Positions 1 to 8,089 of a DNA stretch of 36,657 bases are shown piece by piece. The notes beneath the pieces were generated by a model, which was not told the origin of the DNA, did not search any database, and saw only the letters and a program-made list of their open reading frames with translations. A program made the translations under genes and the position numbers. Origin of the DNA: Treponema sp. (GTDB lineage: Bacteria; Spirochaetota; Spirochaetia; Treponematales; Breznakiellaceae); NCBI GenBank assembly GCA_031278095.1, contig JAITLC010000070.1, forward strand, positions 1 to 36,657, read 5' to 3'. Each line of letters opens with the position of its first letter. Position 1 is the first letter of the stretch.

Positions 1-324
1 GCGGTAGCAGTCGTTACCTACAACGCCAGTGCGGCCGTGGGCGTCAACGAATATGTCATGAGTCAGGTCAATGTTGACAAGGCCAAATTCGGCGTCTTCA
101 CCGGCGACTGGTCTGAGGAATATCAGACCCTGATGAACGCCTCCTTACAGAACAAATCACTTACTCGGGGAACCATGAACATTGCGGGGCCGAAGATCAA
201 TGGAGAGTTTGTACCATTGGAACAGGCAACATGGATCTTCATCAAGGATCTCTACGAGGGTAAGATGAGTTACGGTAAGGCTGCCTACGACGCTGTCGCC
301 AAGACCTATCCCAAGGCAGAGTAG
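1..324 (+). CDS. Sugar ABC transporter periplasmic substrate-binding protein, C-terminal part
   Basis: The frame is open from base 1 and stops at 322-324, so only the last 107 residues of a longer protein are present. They look like the C-terminal lobe of a type-I periplasmic sugar-binding protein (RbsB/MglB-like), which delivers a sugar to an inner-membrane ABC transporter. Ten bases downstream is the matching RbsA-type ATPase gene, and the permease follows, which is the usual operon order for this class. The substrate cannot be read from this fragment. The identification rests mostly on context; the internal GTG at 37 is not a real start. Confidence 0.8.
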   Translation, partial: AVAVVTYNASAAVGVNEYVMSQVNVDKAKFGVFTGDWSEEYQTLMNASLQNKSLTRGTMNIAGPKINGEFVPLEQATWIFIKDLYEGKMSYGKAAYDAVAKTYPKAE

Positions 325-333
325 AGGCCCCCA

Positions 334-1830
334 ATGAATGAAGCGATCCTGTCTCTTGCAGGTCTCACGAAAGTTTATCCGGGCGTAATCGCCCTCAAGG
401 ATTTCAGTCTTGATTTCCGGCCGGGCGAAGTTCACGCTCTACTTGGCGAAAACGGCGCGGGAAAATCCACTCTTATCAAGATCATCGCCGGAGCCATAGA
501 ACCGAATGCGGGTTCGATAAAAATTGGTGCGGAATCATATTCGCGTTTGACCCCGCACGAGGCACGCAGGCTTGGCATTGAGGTAATCTATCAGGAATTC
601 AACCTTATGCCATCCCTTTCTACCGCGGAGAATATTTATTTTGGCGAGAAGACAGGACGTTTCGTTAGTCAAAGGGCGATGGAAATCAAGGCGCAAACTA
701 TTTTTGATGATTTTGAGATAGTCATTGATCCGCGGTCTCTTGTACGGGATCTTCCGGCATCCCGGCAGCAGATCGTCGAGATTGCAAAAGCAGTGTCCAG
801 AAATGCAAGAATCCTTATTATGGATGAACCGACCGCGCCGCTTTCCATGTCCGAGGTTGAGCATCTGTTCAAACTGATCCGTAAATTTAGGGAGCGCGGT
901 ACGGCAATTATTTACATTTCGCACCGTATTGATGAACTCTTTACGATATCGGACTACGTAACAGTTATGCGTGACGGGCAACTCGTGACGACTCTTGAAA
1001 CCGCACGCGCTTCAAGGCAGGAACTCATCAGCCTCATGGTTGGCCGGGAACTCAAGGAGACCTATCCTGAACGAAGCCGGTCTCCCGGCAAAACCGTATT
1101 CGAGCTGCGCGGTGTCACCGGTAATGGCGATAGGGATATCTCCTTCAAGCTCCATGAAGGGGAGATTCTTGGAATGGCAGGTCTCGTTGGTGCGGGACGA
1201 ACTGAACTCGCAAAAGTCATTGTAGGAGCTGCCGGCCTTGAAACAGGAGAGATCCTGCTTGACGGCCGGCCAATTACTATCCGTTCACCTCGCGATGCTC
1301 TCAGGTACGGTATAGGACTGATCCCCGAAAACCGCAAGGAAGAGGGTTGTTTCCTTAACATGGATATCTCATGGAATATCTCTTTCGCAAATCTCCCGCG
1401 AATATCAAAAGGCTTTATGGTACAAAAGAATAAAGAGCGGATCCTTGCGGAAAGCTTCAAAGATCTTATGAGAATCAAAACGCCAACTCTGATCCAGAAA
1501 GTAAAACTGCTCTCCGGCGGCAATCAGCAGAAAGTTGTACTTTCCAAAGTTCTGGCTACCGAATCACGGATACTCATTTTTGATGAGCCTACACGCGGCA
1601 TTGATGTCGGGGCACGGCAGGATATTTACAAACTTATGGATGAACTCACCCTGAAAGGGCACTCGATAATCATGATTACTTCCGATATGGAGGAACTTCT
1701 TGGCATGTCAGACCGGATAATCGTCATTGCCGAGGGCCGGCTTACAGGAACTCTTGAACGCGGAGAATTCTCACAGAATGCAATTCTTGAACTTGCTTCC
1801 ACCGGAACTTATAAGGAGATCGTAGCATGA
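334..1830 (+). CDS. Sugar ABC transporter ATP-binding protein, two ATPase domains (RbsA/MglA type)
   Basis: This 498-residue cytoplasmic ATPase powers uptake of a simple sugar or related molecule. Two fused nucleotide-binding domains are visible. The first has Walker A GENGAGKST at residues 38-46 and Walker B LIMDEPTA near 162. The second has the degenerate P-loop GLVGAGRTE at about 283, signature LSGGNQQK near 393 and Walker B LIFDEPTRGID near 413. The degenerate second P-loop is typical of RbsA, MglA and XylG. The length is normal for the family. Its stop overlaps the permease start by four bases (ATGA at 1827), so the two are translationally coupled. The substrate is unknown. Confidence 0.95.
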   Translation: MNEAILSLAGLTKVYPGVIALKDFSLDFRPGEVHALLGENGAGKSTLIKIIAGAIEPNAGSIKIGAESYSRLTPHEARRLGIEVIYQEFNLMPSLSTAENIYFGEKTGRFVSQRAMEIKAQTIFDDFEIVIDPRSLVRDLPASRQQIVEIAKAVSRNARILIMDEPTAPLSMSEVEHLFKLIRKFRERGTAIIYISHRIDELFTISDYVTVMRDGQLVTTLETARASRQELISLMVGRELKETYPERSRSPGKTVFELRGVTGNGDRDISFKLHEGEILGMAGLVGAGRTELAKVIVGAAGLETGEILLDGRPITIRSPRDALRYGIGLIPENRKEEGCFLNMDISWNISFANLPRISKGFMVQKNKERILAESFKDLMRIKTPTLIQKVKLLSGGNQQKVVLSKVLATESRILIFDEPTRGIDVGARQDIYKLMDELTLKGHSIIMITSDMEELLGMSDRIIVIAEGRLTGTLERGEFSQNAILELASTGTYKEIVA

Positions 1831-2795
1831 AACAACTTAAACGCTATGCAATCATTTTCATTCTTTTCGGACTCATTATCTTTTTTTCGATCTTGAGTCC
1901 GTACTTTTTTACACAACAGAACCTGACAAACATCTTTGTCCAACAATCCTATGTGATCATCGCCGCGGTAGGGCTCTCATTTGTAATGATCTCGGGCGGC
2001 ATGGATCTCTCGATTGGATACCAGATCTCAACAGTGGGTGTAACAACGGCCGCCCTGGTAAAATGGGCCGGATTGCCGTTCCCCATCAGTTTTGTGATAG
2101 GAATCACCATGGGTACCGCGCTTGGAGCATTTAACGGATGGATCTCGGTACGTCTTAAAGTCCACACACTCATTGTCACACTCGGTACGATGACAATCTT
2201 CCAGGGACTCTCCTATATCATCTCCAGGCAGAGTGTAATTCTGAACCTTCCACCTGCATTCAAGTTTTTCGGTCAAGGGTACCTTTTTGGATTTCTCCCC
2301 TTTAGCGTCGTCCTTATGGTTCTCTCCATTGCCATAGCGAGTTTCATCCTGAATTTCACCAGGTTCGGACGCCGGATATACGGTGTCGGCAGCAATGTGG
2401 AAACAGCACGGTTGTCAGGCGTGAATGTAAATGCCGTCAAGATGATTGTGTTTTCCATCTGCGGCTTCTTCGTAGCGCTTTCATCTATAGTTCTCTTTGG
2501 CCGCTCAGGTTCGGCTTCTTCATCCACGGGCCCGGGCGTCGAGTTCACGGCAATGACTTCCGCCATCCTGGGCGGTATCTCATTCACGGGAGGTGAAGGA
2601 AAAATGTGGGGGCTTGTAACCGGCGTGCTTATTCTTGGGGTACTGAGCAACGGCATGCAGCTTGTAGGGCTTAATACCTACGTACAGTACATTGTGAAGG
2701 GTTTTGTGCTCCTCCTCGCAGTCGCTTTCGATTTGCTCCAGAAGCAGGGTCTTATAAAGGTGAGCGTTCGCACTGCCGAAAAGAAGGCCGTATGA
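1827..2795 (+). CDS. Sugar ABC transporter permease (RbsC type)
   Basis: This 322-residue inner-membrane protein has about 8 to 10 hydrophobic segments and belongs to the BPD_transp_2 family (RbsC, XylH, MglC). Family hallmarks are GGMDLSIGY near residue 55, the segment around NFTRFGRRIYGVGSN near 175 and AILGGISFTGGEGK near 240. It forms the membrane channel for the ATPase encoded immediately upstream, with which it shares the ATGA overlap. No second permease is present, consistent with a homodimeric channel. It is followed by a small hairpin and then the XapX gene. Confidence 0.95.
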   Translation: MKQLKRYAIIFILFGLIIFFSILSPYFFTQQNLTNIFVQQSYVIIAAVGLSFVMISGGMDLSIGYQISTVGVTTAALVKWAGLPFPISFVIGITMGTALGAFNGWISVRLKVHTLIVTLGTMTIFQGLSYIISRQSVILNLPPAFKFFGQGYLFGFLPFSVVLMVLSIAIASFILNFTRFGRRIYGVGSNVETARLSGVNVNAVKMIVFSICGFFVALSSIVLFGRSGSASSSTGPGVEFTAMTSAILGGISFTGGEGKMWGLVTGVLILGVLSNGMQLVGLNTYVQYIVKGFVLLLAVAFDLLQKQGLIKVSVRTAEKKAV

Positions 2796-2808
2796 TAACC
2801 TTAATGCC

Positions 2809-2828
2809 GTACCGCATGAGGGCGGTAC
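2809..2828 (+). other. Hairpin between permease and XapX genes
   Basis: The arms GTACCGC and GCGGTAC are a perfect 7-bp inverted repeat with a 6-base loop. No T-run follows, so an mRNA processing or stability element is more likely than a terminator. It may uncouple the level of the transporter mRNA from that of the downstream genes. Confidence 0.45.
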
Positions 2829-2856
2829 AGTCCAACTGAACAGGAAATGAAACTTC

Positions 2857-3048
2857 ATGAAAGGCTATGGAAAGAAAAAAAGGATGATTGAATTACTTAT
2901 CTGTCTTGTGGTGGGCCTCGTCATCGGAGCCGTCTTTGGTCTGTTCAAGTTGCCGCTGCCGGTACCGCATGGCTGGGGCGGCGTAATTGGCCTCGTCGGT
3001 ATGTTCATCGGCGGACGTATCATTGAAATACTAATCCATCATGTTTAG
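2857..3048 (+). CDS. Small XapX-domain (DUF1427) membrane protein
   Basis: A 63-residue protein with a basic N-terminus (GKKKR) and two hydrophobic segments, about residues 10-28 and 38-58, separated by a proline-rich turn (LPLPVPHGWGG). This matches the XapX/DUF1427 family of short membrane proteins, whose function is unknown and which often lie next to transporters. An AGGAAA-type binding site precedes the ATG. It sits between a sugar transporter and an esterase on the same strand, so it may belong to the same operon and assist sugar handling; that role is inference. Confidence 0.75.
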   Translation: MKGYGKKKRMIELLICLVVGLVIGAVFGLFKLPLPVPHGWGGVIGLVGMFIGGRIIEILIHHV

Positions 3049-3062
3049 AAGGAGTAATCTGT

Positions 3063-3986
3063 ATGAAAGTACAACCGCATAGCTGTTCTCTCTCTGATTT
3101 TCCAGCCAGTGTTATTTCTGCCCAGGGTATCAAAGTCCTGCAAGCGGATGAAGGGAAGCGTTCCGTCATAACGATCCCGGGTGTAGAGTATGCGCGGAAA
3201 TCGGGAATACCGCTTCACATCAACATCCTCATGCCCAGGCCGGAGGAAGGTGAGAAAACGGTATTTCCTCTCATAATGTTTGTACAAGGATCCGCATGGT
3301 TCAAACAAGAAATCACTCAGCAACTGGCACAGCTTGTGTATTTTGCCCGGCGAGGTTTCATCATCGCAATGGCCGAATACCGGCCTTCTACCGTGGCTCC
3401 ATTCCCGGCACAGGTGAAAGATGCACGGACCGCATTGAGCTTCATGATTCGGCATGCCGCGGAGTATCATGCCGATCCGGAACGGTTTGTCCTATGGGGG
3501 GATTCCTCAGGAGGCCACACGGTAACGATGCTGGCCGTCACTAACGGAGATCCATATTTCTCCGATGAAGAGGATTCTTCCCTTCCCATCAGGGGCGTAG
3601 TCGATTACTACGGACCGGTAAATCTCGGCACAATGAATGATGAGCCTTCGACACAGGATCACGATGCACCCGATTCACCTGAAGGCATGGTTCTTGGCGG
3701 TGTAAGAGTATCCGAACATCCCGATCTTGTCAGTGCGGCTTCTCCGCTCACCTATATCAGGGAAACATCGCGGCTGCCGCCGTTCCTGATCATGCACGGT
3801 GATAAGGATCGGCTGGTACCCTACGGTCAGAGTGTTCTGCTCTACCGGAAGCTTGCCGAATGCAAGCAAAAAGTAGATATGTACCGTATCACGGGAGCAG
3901 ATCATGCGGGCAACGCTTTCTGGACTGCCGAAGAGCCGCTGCAGATCACGGAAAGCTTTATCAAATCCTGCTGTCTACTCTCGTGA
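3063..3986 (+). CDS. Alpha/beta hydrolase, acetyl-esterase/lipase type
   Basis: A 307-residue esterase of the Aes/BD-FAE-like alpha/beta hydrolase group. The nucleophile elbow is G146-D-S148-S-G150; the acid is probably D249 in HGDKDRLVP; the base is H281 in GADHAG. The oxyanion-hole segment reads VQGSAW where HGGxW is usual, a variant I associate with carbohydrate esterases of gut bacteria. No signal peptide is evident, so it is probably cytoplasmic. An AAGGAGT site lies 8 bases before ATG. Behind a sugar transporter it could remove acyl groups from imported oligosaccharides; the exact substrate is unknown. Confidence 0.85.
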   Translation: MKVQPHSCSLSDFPASVISAQGIKVLQADEGKRSVITIPGVEYARKSGIPLHINILMPRPEEGEKTVFPLIMFVQGSAWFKQEITQQLAQLVYFARRGFIIAMAEYRPSTVAPFPAQVKDARTALSFMIRHAAEYHADPERFVLWGDSSGGHTVTMLAVTNGDPYFSDEEDSSLPIRGVVDYYGPVNLGTMNDEPSTQDHDAPDSPEGMVLGGVRVSEHPDLVSAASPLTYIRETSRLPPFLIMHGDKDRLVPYGQSVLLYRKLAECKQKVDMYRITGADHAGNAFWTAEEPLQITESFIKSCCLLS

Positions 3987-4090
3987 CCATGCTCCGTTGT
4001 TAAGGATGTATGTTCCCGCCTTTTTCCGCCGCCGTTGTAAAAAGTGGCGAACCCGTTCCCGCCAGGCGCCTGTTGCCTATGAATGAAGAA

Positions 4091-4109
4091 CCCGGGAGCA
4101 GGCTCCGGG
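4091..4109 (-). terminator. Hairpin between convergent genes, probable terminator
   Basis: CCCGGGAGC and GCTCCGGG form a GC-rich stem with one bulged base. On the minus strand it is followed by TTCTTC, which suits termination of the solute-binding protein gene that ends at 4155. On the plus strand there is no T-run, so action on the esterase transcript is doubtful. Confidence 0.5.
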
Positions 4110-4154
4110 TATGAACCACCGCCTTCCAATCAACTAATGATTCCGCGGAGACCG

Positions 4155-5402
4155 TCATTCCGGCAGACGAAGGGGATTCAGGGCCTCTATCCGGGACTGT
4201 ATGCGTTTTACTGTTTCTTCTCCGCTCCTGCCGCTTTCAAAGAGGCCCATGAGTTCCTCCCGTACCGCTGCATCCACGGAAGCGGAGAAGCCGTTCCCGT
4301 CGAAAACATTCGAGGCTTCGTAAATGGACCATGCCTTCTCATAGAGGGGATCTTCTTCAGGATCATGGAAGCGGATACCTGTTCCCGGAACTGCTCCGGA
4401 CTTTTCTGAAAGAACAATACTTTTTTCTTTAAGAAAACTGATAAATTCCCAGGCCTCTTCCGGATGTGTACAGTCCGAAGAGATACCCACATGCCAAACT
4501 AAAGAGGCAAAGCCGGGCTTTCCAAAATCAGCCTGCCCGGGGATCAGGGTAAGGCCGAGTTTATCTCCCATTCTCGTGCGGAGATACCGCAGGTTTCCTA
4601 TATTTGCCGTGAGCATTGCGGTTTTGCCTGAAATAAAATCTTCAAGCCGTTCCGCTCCGGTCTGCAAAAAAATTCCCGGCAGGAGGAAACCTTCCCCGTT
4701 GAGCCGGCTCAAAAAATTGAAGACATCGGCCGTTCTTTTTTCATCAAAGCCATTTTTTTCCAGGCTGTTGCCTGCGGCCCGGATCCATGAGTAGATATCC
4801 CGGTACAGGGCTTCCGGATCTCCGCTTCCCAGGCTTATGGCAAGAGCAGGTACAGACTGATTTTCCTTTAACGTCCGGGCAGCGGAGAGGAATTCCGTCC
4901 GGTTGGCAGGCGGCCTGTCCAGGCCTGCAGCCTTGAGTATATCGACATTGTAATAGAGGAGATTCATAAAAGAGATCAGCGGTACAGTCCACTCCGCAGA
5001 ACCGCTGTCATCATTATACCCTTTGAGGGAGTGGAGTTTCCCTGCGGAAAGAAGTTCCGGAATCCAGGCGCCGTCCAGCGCCGCAATGTCAAACGCGCCG
5101 CTGAGGACATTCCCTTCAACCTCCGCCTTATCCCGGAAAAGAAGTTCTCGTTCTTCAGTATAGGAGAGGCTCTGCAGCCGTATTCTTATGCCCCGGTGTT
5201 TTTTTTCAAATTCCTTTACCAGTTCCGCAAGCGTATCCCTGCCGAGGGCATTGTCCCAGTAGTGTACAAAGACCAGGCTTGCCCGGCCTTTCTCCCCGCC
5301 GCCTTCATGCCGCCCTCCGGGTATGACTCGCCAGAGGATGACAAAAGCCAGGAGCGCCAGCGCAACATAGAAAACCCACTTTTCATATTTGTGTAATTCC
5401 AT
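4155..5402 (-). CDS. Membrane-anchored extracellular solute-binding protein (family 1)
   Basis: A 415-residue protein with one N-terminal membrane segment (about residues 9-27) and no lipobox cysteine, followed by a family 1 solute-binding fold: VFVHYWDNALGRDTLAELV near 45-65 resembles the start of sugar-binding proteins such as MalE/UgpB, and FDIAALDGAWIPELLSAGKL near 105-125 is the usual second block. It should sit outside the inner membrane, held by an uncleaved anchor. No permease or ATPase gene is adjacent, so it either serves a distant transporter or acts as a sensor. An AAGAGG site lies 5 bases before ATG. The neighbouring TPR gene diverges from the same short spacer. Confidence 0.85.
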   Translation of the reverse strand: MELHKYEKWVFYVALALLAFVILWRVIPGGRHEGGGEKGRASLVFVHYWDNALGRDTLAELVKEFEKKHRGIRIRLQSLSYTEERELLFRDKAEVEGNVLSGAFDIAALDGAWIPELLSAGKLHSLKGYNDDSGSAEWTVPLISFMNLLYYNVDILKAAGLDRPPANRTEFLSAARTLKENQSVPALAISLGSGDPEALYRDIYSWIRAAGNSLEKNGFDEKRTADVFNFLSRLNGEGFLLPGIFLQTGAERLEDFISGKTAMLTANIGNLRYLRTRMGDKLGLTLIPGQADFGKPGFASLVWHVGISSDCTHPEEAWEFISFLKEKSIVLSEKSGAVPGTGIRFHDPEEDPLYEKAWSIYEASNVFDGNGFSASVDAAVREELMGLFESGRSGEETVKRIQSRIEALNPLRLPE

Positions 5403-5419
5403 TCAAGCCTCTTTTATTG

Positions 5420-5431
5420 TACTATACCGGC
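5420..5431 (+). promoter_or_regulatory. -10-like box placed for a leaderless start (TPR-zinc gene)
   Basis: TACTAT is followed by six bases and then the ATG at 5432, with no Shine-Dalgarno sequence. This spacing puts +1 at or next to the A of ATG. The same geometry recurs at other genes here. Confidence 0.35.
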
Positions 5432-5448
5432 ATGCTCCGCTTTTTCAA
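5421..5448 (-). promoter_or_regulatory. Possible sigma-70 promoter of the solute-binding protein gene
   Basis: On the minus strand TTGAAA (5448-5443) and TATAGT (5426-5421) are 16 bases apart. The start site would fall near the AAGAGG ribosome site, giving a very short leader. The same bases hold a -10-like hexamer for the divergent gene, so the two promoters would overlap back to back. Confidence 0.35.
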
Positions 5449-8089
5449 CCGGTTACTGCTCTTTTTACTCCGAAAAAAAACTACAGCTCCTCCCGGTACA
5501 TACGGGGAGGAATTCTGGAAGCCTCAATTTACCAAGGCTTCCAAAACCGGTTTTAATCTTACAGAAGAAAATGTTGAAGAAAAAGTCTACGATGCCGGGC
5601 TTCTGGACGGCGCCCTGGTGCTTTCGCTAAAACAAACCGTTTCCCTTGCCTGGATCGATGCTCCCGCAAAGCGTTACCGGGACATGGTCATAGACAGTCG
5701 TTTCACTCTGGAGCCTCTGGGAGGCTATGCGGCCGCAGGGTTTATGTTCCGTATGGTGGATCATGGCACCTATTATCTTGTCCTGGTTTCAAGCAAGGGT
5801 TACTTCCGTCTGGACGCAGTCCGTAACGGCATGCCTTTCCCCCTGGCAGGCTGGACAGAGCTGCCCTCAGTATCCGAATCTGCCGGAGAGGCCGTCTTAA
5901 ACGGCCCGGTAAACCTGGGTATTATCGTTTCGGGCGCCTATATCCTTATCACGGTTAACGGCCTTTGGGCAGCGGAACTGAACGATGCAAGTATCGATGC
6001 GGGGAGTATCGCCTTTGCCCTGGCCTCTTACGAAGCCCCTCCTTCTACGGAAAAATCTTTCATTGCCCGCGCACGGCTTGAAGCCCTTACCGTTGATTCC
6101 CGTATGTTCCAGGCCGCGGCTGCCCGGGAACGGCTGAGTACAACCGCAGGCCCCCGGAGCCGTTACTTTCTGGCGGAGACCTTTGCAGCCATGGGCCGGC
6201 TTGATGCCGCCCTCATCCAGATACGGCAGGCCTGGGAAGACCGGGATGCCGCGTCTCCCGAAGAGGGCCGTGGAAACCGGACTCAGCGTGAACTGCTTCT
6301 GGCGGCCCGGCTTGCACTTCAGTTGGGATTGGCCGGAGAGGCGGAGACCTGGATAGACGCGTGCATTGCCCTGGGTGCGGAAAGTTCCGAAGGCCGGAAC
6401 GCCCTTACCGAGAAGGCCAAACTCCTCTATGAGCGTGAACAGTTTGCCGCTCTCCGGGACTTTGCGGCCGGAACGCTTGAGTCCGGCCCTGCCGATCCGG
6501 TATTGGGAACCCTGTTGGGTCATGCCTACTGGAATCTGGGAGAGTATGAGGCTGCCGCCGCGGCCTACGATAAAGCCTTTGAGCAGGACAGGGGAAACGG
6601 CCTCCTGGTAAAAAATGCCGCCAATGTTTACGAAGTGTTGGGAAATAGAGAGGAAGCCCTTTCACGCTATATCACTGCCGGGAACTGTTTTCTCAATGAT
6701 GACAACTACGAGGATCTCAGTGTTCTGGTACCCAAATTCCTTTCGCTTGGGAATAAAAACTATAAGGCCAGGGTACTGGCAGGAAAGTGGGCCTTTAGCA
6801 TAGAAAATTTTGCCCAGGCGGAAAAAGAATTTGAAAAGGCGGAGGCCCTGCGGAGGGAGGCGGCAGGGCTCATTCCTCCCGACCCTTCCGTGATGCTCCT
6901 CCAGGCGCTGCTCCTTATCCGGCAGGGGAAACGGAAGACGGCCCTGCCCCTGCTTGAGGAAGCCGCCTCTCTTGCCGGCGAACACGGCATCTTCCATTTC
7001 AGGCTTGCCGAATGCCGTTTCCTTCTTTCGGGAAATGCCGCCGATCCGGCGCTCAAGGCGGATCTGGATCGGGCTCTGCAGCTTTTGGATACGGAGGCGG
7101 AAGAGAGGAAGCGTATCGCAAAACCGGTAGATGAAACCTGGGCCTGGGCCCGCAATCTGGCGGCTCAGATAAGTCTCCAGAACAATAATCTTGAAGAAGC
7201 GGCGGAACATCTGGAAAAAGCGGCAAGTCTTTTGGGTGAAGTTCCCGCTATCAAGGTAAACCGGGCGCTGTACTATTACCTTTCAGGTTTTCCGGACAAG
7301 GGCCTGGAACTTCTCAAAACCGGCCGGGTAAACGATGATCCTGAGGGGATTATGGTAAACTGTGCGGGAAATCTTCTCTATCGTTCAAAGCGTTACGAAG
7401 AGGCCGACGACTGTTACCGCAAAGCCAGAACTCTCGATCCCGGCAATATTGATTTTATCTGTAACCGGGCTTCCTGCCTTATTGAGCTGGGCCGTTATGG
7501 AGAGGCCGATGCCCTTCTCGCCCTGGCTCACGAAAAAAGCCCCTCTCCTGCGATACTGGAACTTATCGGTTATGTGTCGGTTAAGCAGGGGGAGTATCAA
7601 CGGGCCGAAACGGCTTTCACCGAAGCGCTCAAGATAGATGAATATTACAGTCCTTCCCTCTTCTCGCTGGGTTGGCTCTGCTGCAATACCCGCCGCTGGG
7701 AAGAAGCCGGGGCCATGCTGCAAAGGCTCGACGATCTGGAATTAAAGGGGGAAGATGCGGAACACCGGGAAGAACTGCGCAGGAGACTGGAAGAAGGCGC
7801 CACCCGGCTCATCGCCTGTGCAGGCAGTTGCGAACGTTCCTGGAGAGTGCCGCTGGATCCCCCGTTGTCCCCTGCCTTGCGGCTCTATGCCATGCCCCCC
7901 GATGAACTGCCTGCGGGAACCTGTACCGGATGCGGGAAAACCTACTGTATCGGATGCGCAAAAAATAACCTGGACAGTTCAGGCCGCTTTACCTGTCCTG
8001 ACTGCGGGAAGACACTCAAGCTGATCAACGAAGGGCTCAAAAAATTGGTAGCCGATTGGGCTGCCCAAAACACCGGTGAGGATCACTGA
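5432..8089 (+). CDS. TPR protein with N-terminal jelly-roll-like domain and C-terminal zinc ribbon
   Basis: About 885 residues. Residues ~40-215 resemble a concanavalin-like sandwich (blocks such as AAAGFMFRMVDHGTYYLVL and LGIIVSGAYILITVNG), as in DUF1080/LamG-type domains. Residues ~225-780 are alpha-helical with many TPR units (for example AYWNLGEYEAAAAAYDKAFE). The last ~90 residues carry eight cysteines: CAGSC, CTGCGKTYCIGC and CPDC, a treble-clef or zinc-ribbon pattern. TPRs suggest a scaffold. I chose ATG 5432; a TTG at 5417 in frame would add five residues, and neither has a clear ribosome site. A short hydrophobic N-terminus (FFNRLLLFLL) may touch the membrane. It ends overlapping the convergent PAS gene by 7 bases. 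The function is unknown. Confidence 0.85.
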   Translation: MLRFFNRLLLFLLRKKTTAPPGTYGEEFWKPQFTKASKTGFNLTEENVEEKVYDAGLLDGALVLSLKQTVSLAWIDAPAKRYRDMVIDSRFTLEPLGGYAAAGFMFRMVDHGTYYLVLVSSKGYFRLDAVRNGMPFPLAGWTELPSVSESAGEAVLNGPVNLGIIVSGAYILITVNGLWAAELNDASIDAGSIAFALASYEAPPSTEKSFIARARLEALTVDSRMFQAAAARERLSTTAGPRSRYFLAETFAAMGRLDAALIQIRQAWEDRDAASPEEGRGNRTQRELLLAARLALQLGLAGEAETWIDACIALGAESSEGRNALTEKAKLLYEREQFAALRDFAAGTLESGPADPVLGTLLGHAYWNLGEYEAAAAAYDKAFEQDRGNGLLVKNAANVYEVLGNREEALSRYITAGNCFLNDDNYEDLSVLVPKFLSLGNKNYKARVLAGKWAFSIENFAQAEKEFEKAEALRREAAGLIPPDPSVMLLQALLLIRQGKRKTALPLLEEAASLAGEHGIFHFRLAECRFLLSGNAADPALKADLDRALQLLDTEAEERKRIAKPVDETWAWARNLAAQISLQNNNLEEAAEHLEKAASLLGEVPAIKVNRALYYYLSGFPDKGLELLKTGRVNDDPEGIMVNCAGNLLYRSKRYEEADDCYRKARTLDPGNIDFICNRASCLIELGRYGEADALLALAHEKSPSPAILELIGYVSVKQGEYQRAETAFTEALKIDEYYSPSLFSLGWLCCNTRRWEEAGAMLQRLDDLELKGEDAEHREELRRRLEEGATRLIACAGSCERSWRVPLDPPLSPALRLYAMPPDELPAGTCTGCGKTYCIGCAKNNLDSSGRFTCPDCGKTLKLINEGLKKLVADWAAQNTGEDH

